Source: Marinobacter subterrani
Lineage (GTDB): Bacteria; Pseudomonadota; Gammaproteobacteria; Pseudomonadales; Oleiphilaceae
DNA length: 64,000 nt
Direction: 5' to 3'
Assembly: GCF_001045555.1 (NCBI RefSeq)
Contig: NZ_LFBU01000001.1
Span: 1,798,001 to 1,862,000, forward strand
Shown: one piece after another, positions 63,324 to 64,000 of the stretch
How positions within the stretch are numbered: the first letter of the stretch is position 1
How the letters are laid out: each line of letters opens with the position of its first letter
Translations under genes and position numbers: made by a program
Notes under the pieces: model-generated
What the model saw: the letters and a program-made list of their open reading frames with translations, nothing else
What the model was told of the DNA's origin: nothing
Database searches by the model: none

Positions 63324-64000
63324 TCAGATGGCGCGCCGCAGGTAACGCCGGTAGCGCGGTCGCCAGAAATTGCGTTCGATGGATTGGCGGATGGTCTCTT
63401 CATCAGATCTCAGAGCGACACCCTCCTCCTGGGCCTGCCAGGCCACATCGAAGGCGATGGCGCGGCTGATTTCCTGGATACCGCCCAATTCCGGCAACAG
63501 CCGATCCCCGGTGCCCTGCACGATCGGGGCCCGCTTTGCCAGGGCGTTGGAGGCGGCTGTGAGCATGGTGTCCGTTACCCGGGAGGCGCCGACCGCCACC
63601 ACACCCAGGCCAACGCCGGGAAAGATGTAGGCGTTGTTGCACTGGGCGATGGGGTAGGTTTTGCCATTGAGTTCCACCGGCTTGAAGGGGCTACCGGCAG
63701 CCACCAGCGCCTTTCCGTCGGTCCACTTCAGGATATCCTCGGGTGTGGTCTCCACCCGGGAGGTGGGGTTGGATAAGGGCATCACCACGGGTTGCTCACA
63801 GCCATGGTGCAGCGTTTTGATCACGTCCTCGGTGAACAGGCCGGGTTGGCCGGAGACACCAATGAGCACCGATGGCTTTGCCTGTTTGACCACATCGATC
63901 AGTTCCCGGCCTGACCAGTCCTTGAGCCGCTCCGGATCCTGGGCCAATGCTCTCTGGAAATCCTGCAGGCCGTCCTGATCGTTGGTCAGCAGCCCGTACC
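63324..64000 (-). CDS. NAD-type malic enzyme, C-terminal part (5' end outside the window)
   Basis: About 225 C-terminal residues of a decarboxylating malate dehydrogenase (malate to pyruvate and CO2). Visible family blocks: VLIGVSGQPGLFTEDVIKTL, MPLSNPTSRVETTPEDILKWTDGKALVAAGSPF, and NNAYIFPGVGLGVVAVGA. The sequence resembles MaeA/SfcA-type NAD enzymes. The frame continues open to the window edge (YGLLTNDQDGLQDFQRAL), so the start is not included. Confidence 0.9.
   Translation of the reverse strand, partial: YGLLTNDQDGLQDFQRALAQDPERLKDWSGRELIDVVKQAKPSVLIGVSGQPGLFTEDVIKTLHHGCEQPVVMPLSNPTSRVETTPEDILKWTDGKALVAAGSPFKPVELNGKTYPIAQCNNAYIFPGVGLGVVAVGASRVTDTMLTAASNALAKRAPIVQGTGDRLLPELGGIQEISRAIAFDVAWQAQEEGVALRSDEETIRQSIERNFWRPRYRRYLRRAI

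Overview
The window looks like chromosomal DNA from a marine gammaproteobacterium, most likely Marinobacter or a close relative. The basis is the Pseudomonas-type alginate operon, the liu (leucine/isovalerate) regulon with a MerR-type LiuR, a YehZYXW-type osmolyte transporter, generally GC-rich codon use and a recurring family of intergenic dyad repeats. Genus is an inference; no rRNA or other marker gene is present.

Layout. 1-7935 (minus): alginate polymerisation and export, algD-alg8-alg44-algK-algE-algG, with algG cut by the window edge and an AT-rich, palindrome-bearing leader upstream of algD. 8534-21574: branched-chain acyl-CoA catabolism, with thiolase, acyl-CoA dehydrogenase and short-chain dehydrogenase on the minus strand divergent from liuR-liuA-liuB-liuC-liuD-liuE, an AhpD-like protein and an acyl-CoA synthetase on the plus strand. 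Three long dyad elements sit between these genes. 21600-25100: an accessory patch with a HigBA cassette, gene fragments, a DUF2914 protein, a frameshifted protease and a second, decayed copy of the acyl-CoA synthetase 3' end. 25186-34976: small stress-type genes, a type III polyketide synthase/methyltransferase/flavoprotein set, a fatty acid desaturase, LemA and two TPM-domain proteins, and a 661-residue protein with a papain-like catalytic signature. 35012-43066: MFS transporter, OsmU/Yeh ABC transporter, TauD-type dioxygenase, small envelope proteins and an M14-like hydrolase.

43100-46830 and 55256-61804 are mobile-gene territory. They hold integron-type gene cassettes with recognisable attC sites but no integrase in the window (a CALIN-like arrangement). 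Cassette contents are mostly toxin-antitoxin pairs (ParE/Phd, BrnT/BrnA, HigB/HigA) plus a GNAT acetyltransferase, a DUF3303 protein, a DHCW cupin and a four-helix membrane protein. Several cassettes pass an internal test: the bases at the cassette start are complementary to its own R'' core. The attC sites have been invaded by group II introns (one nearly complete but with an internally deleted reverse transcriptase, two fragments) and flanked or interrupted by IS110-, IS3- and IS1182-type elements. Between the two cassette zones (46824-55244) is a catabolic island: RidA, a histone-deacetylase-fold amidohydrolase, a polar amino acid ABC transporter, a CoA-transferase pair, a class III aminotransferase and a divergent LysR regulator.

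The right end carries a small multidrug resistance transporter, an SGNH hydrolase and the C-terminal part of an NAD-type malic enzyme. The most unusual observations are the attC-embedded introns, the apparently leaderless toxin-first cassettes, the dyad repeats whose core is conserved while their long arms are not, and the papain-like protein.
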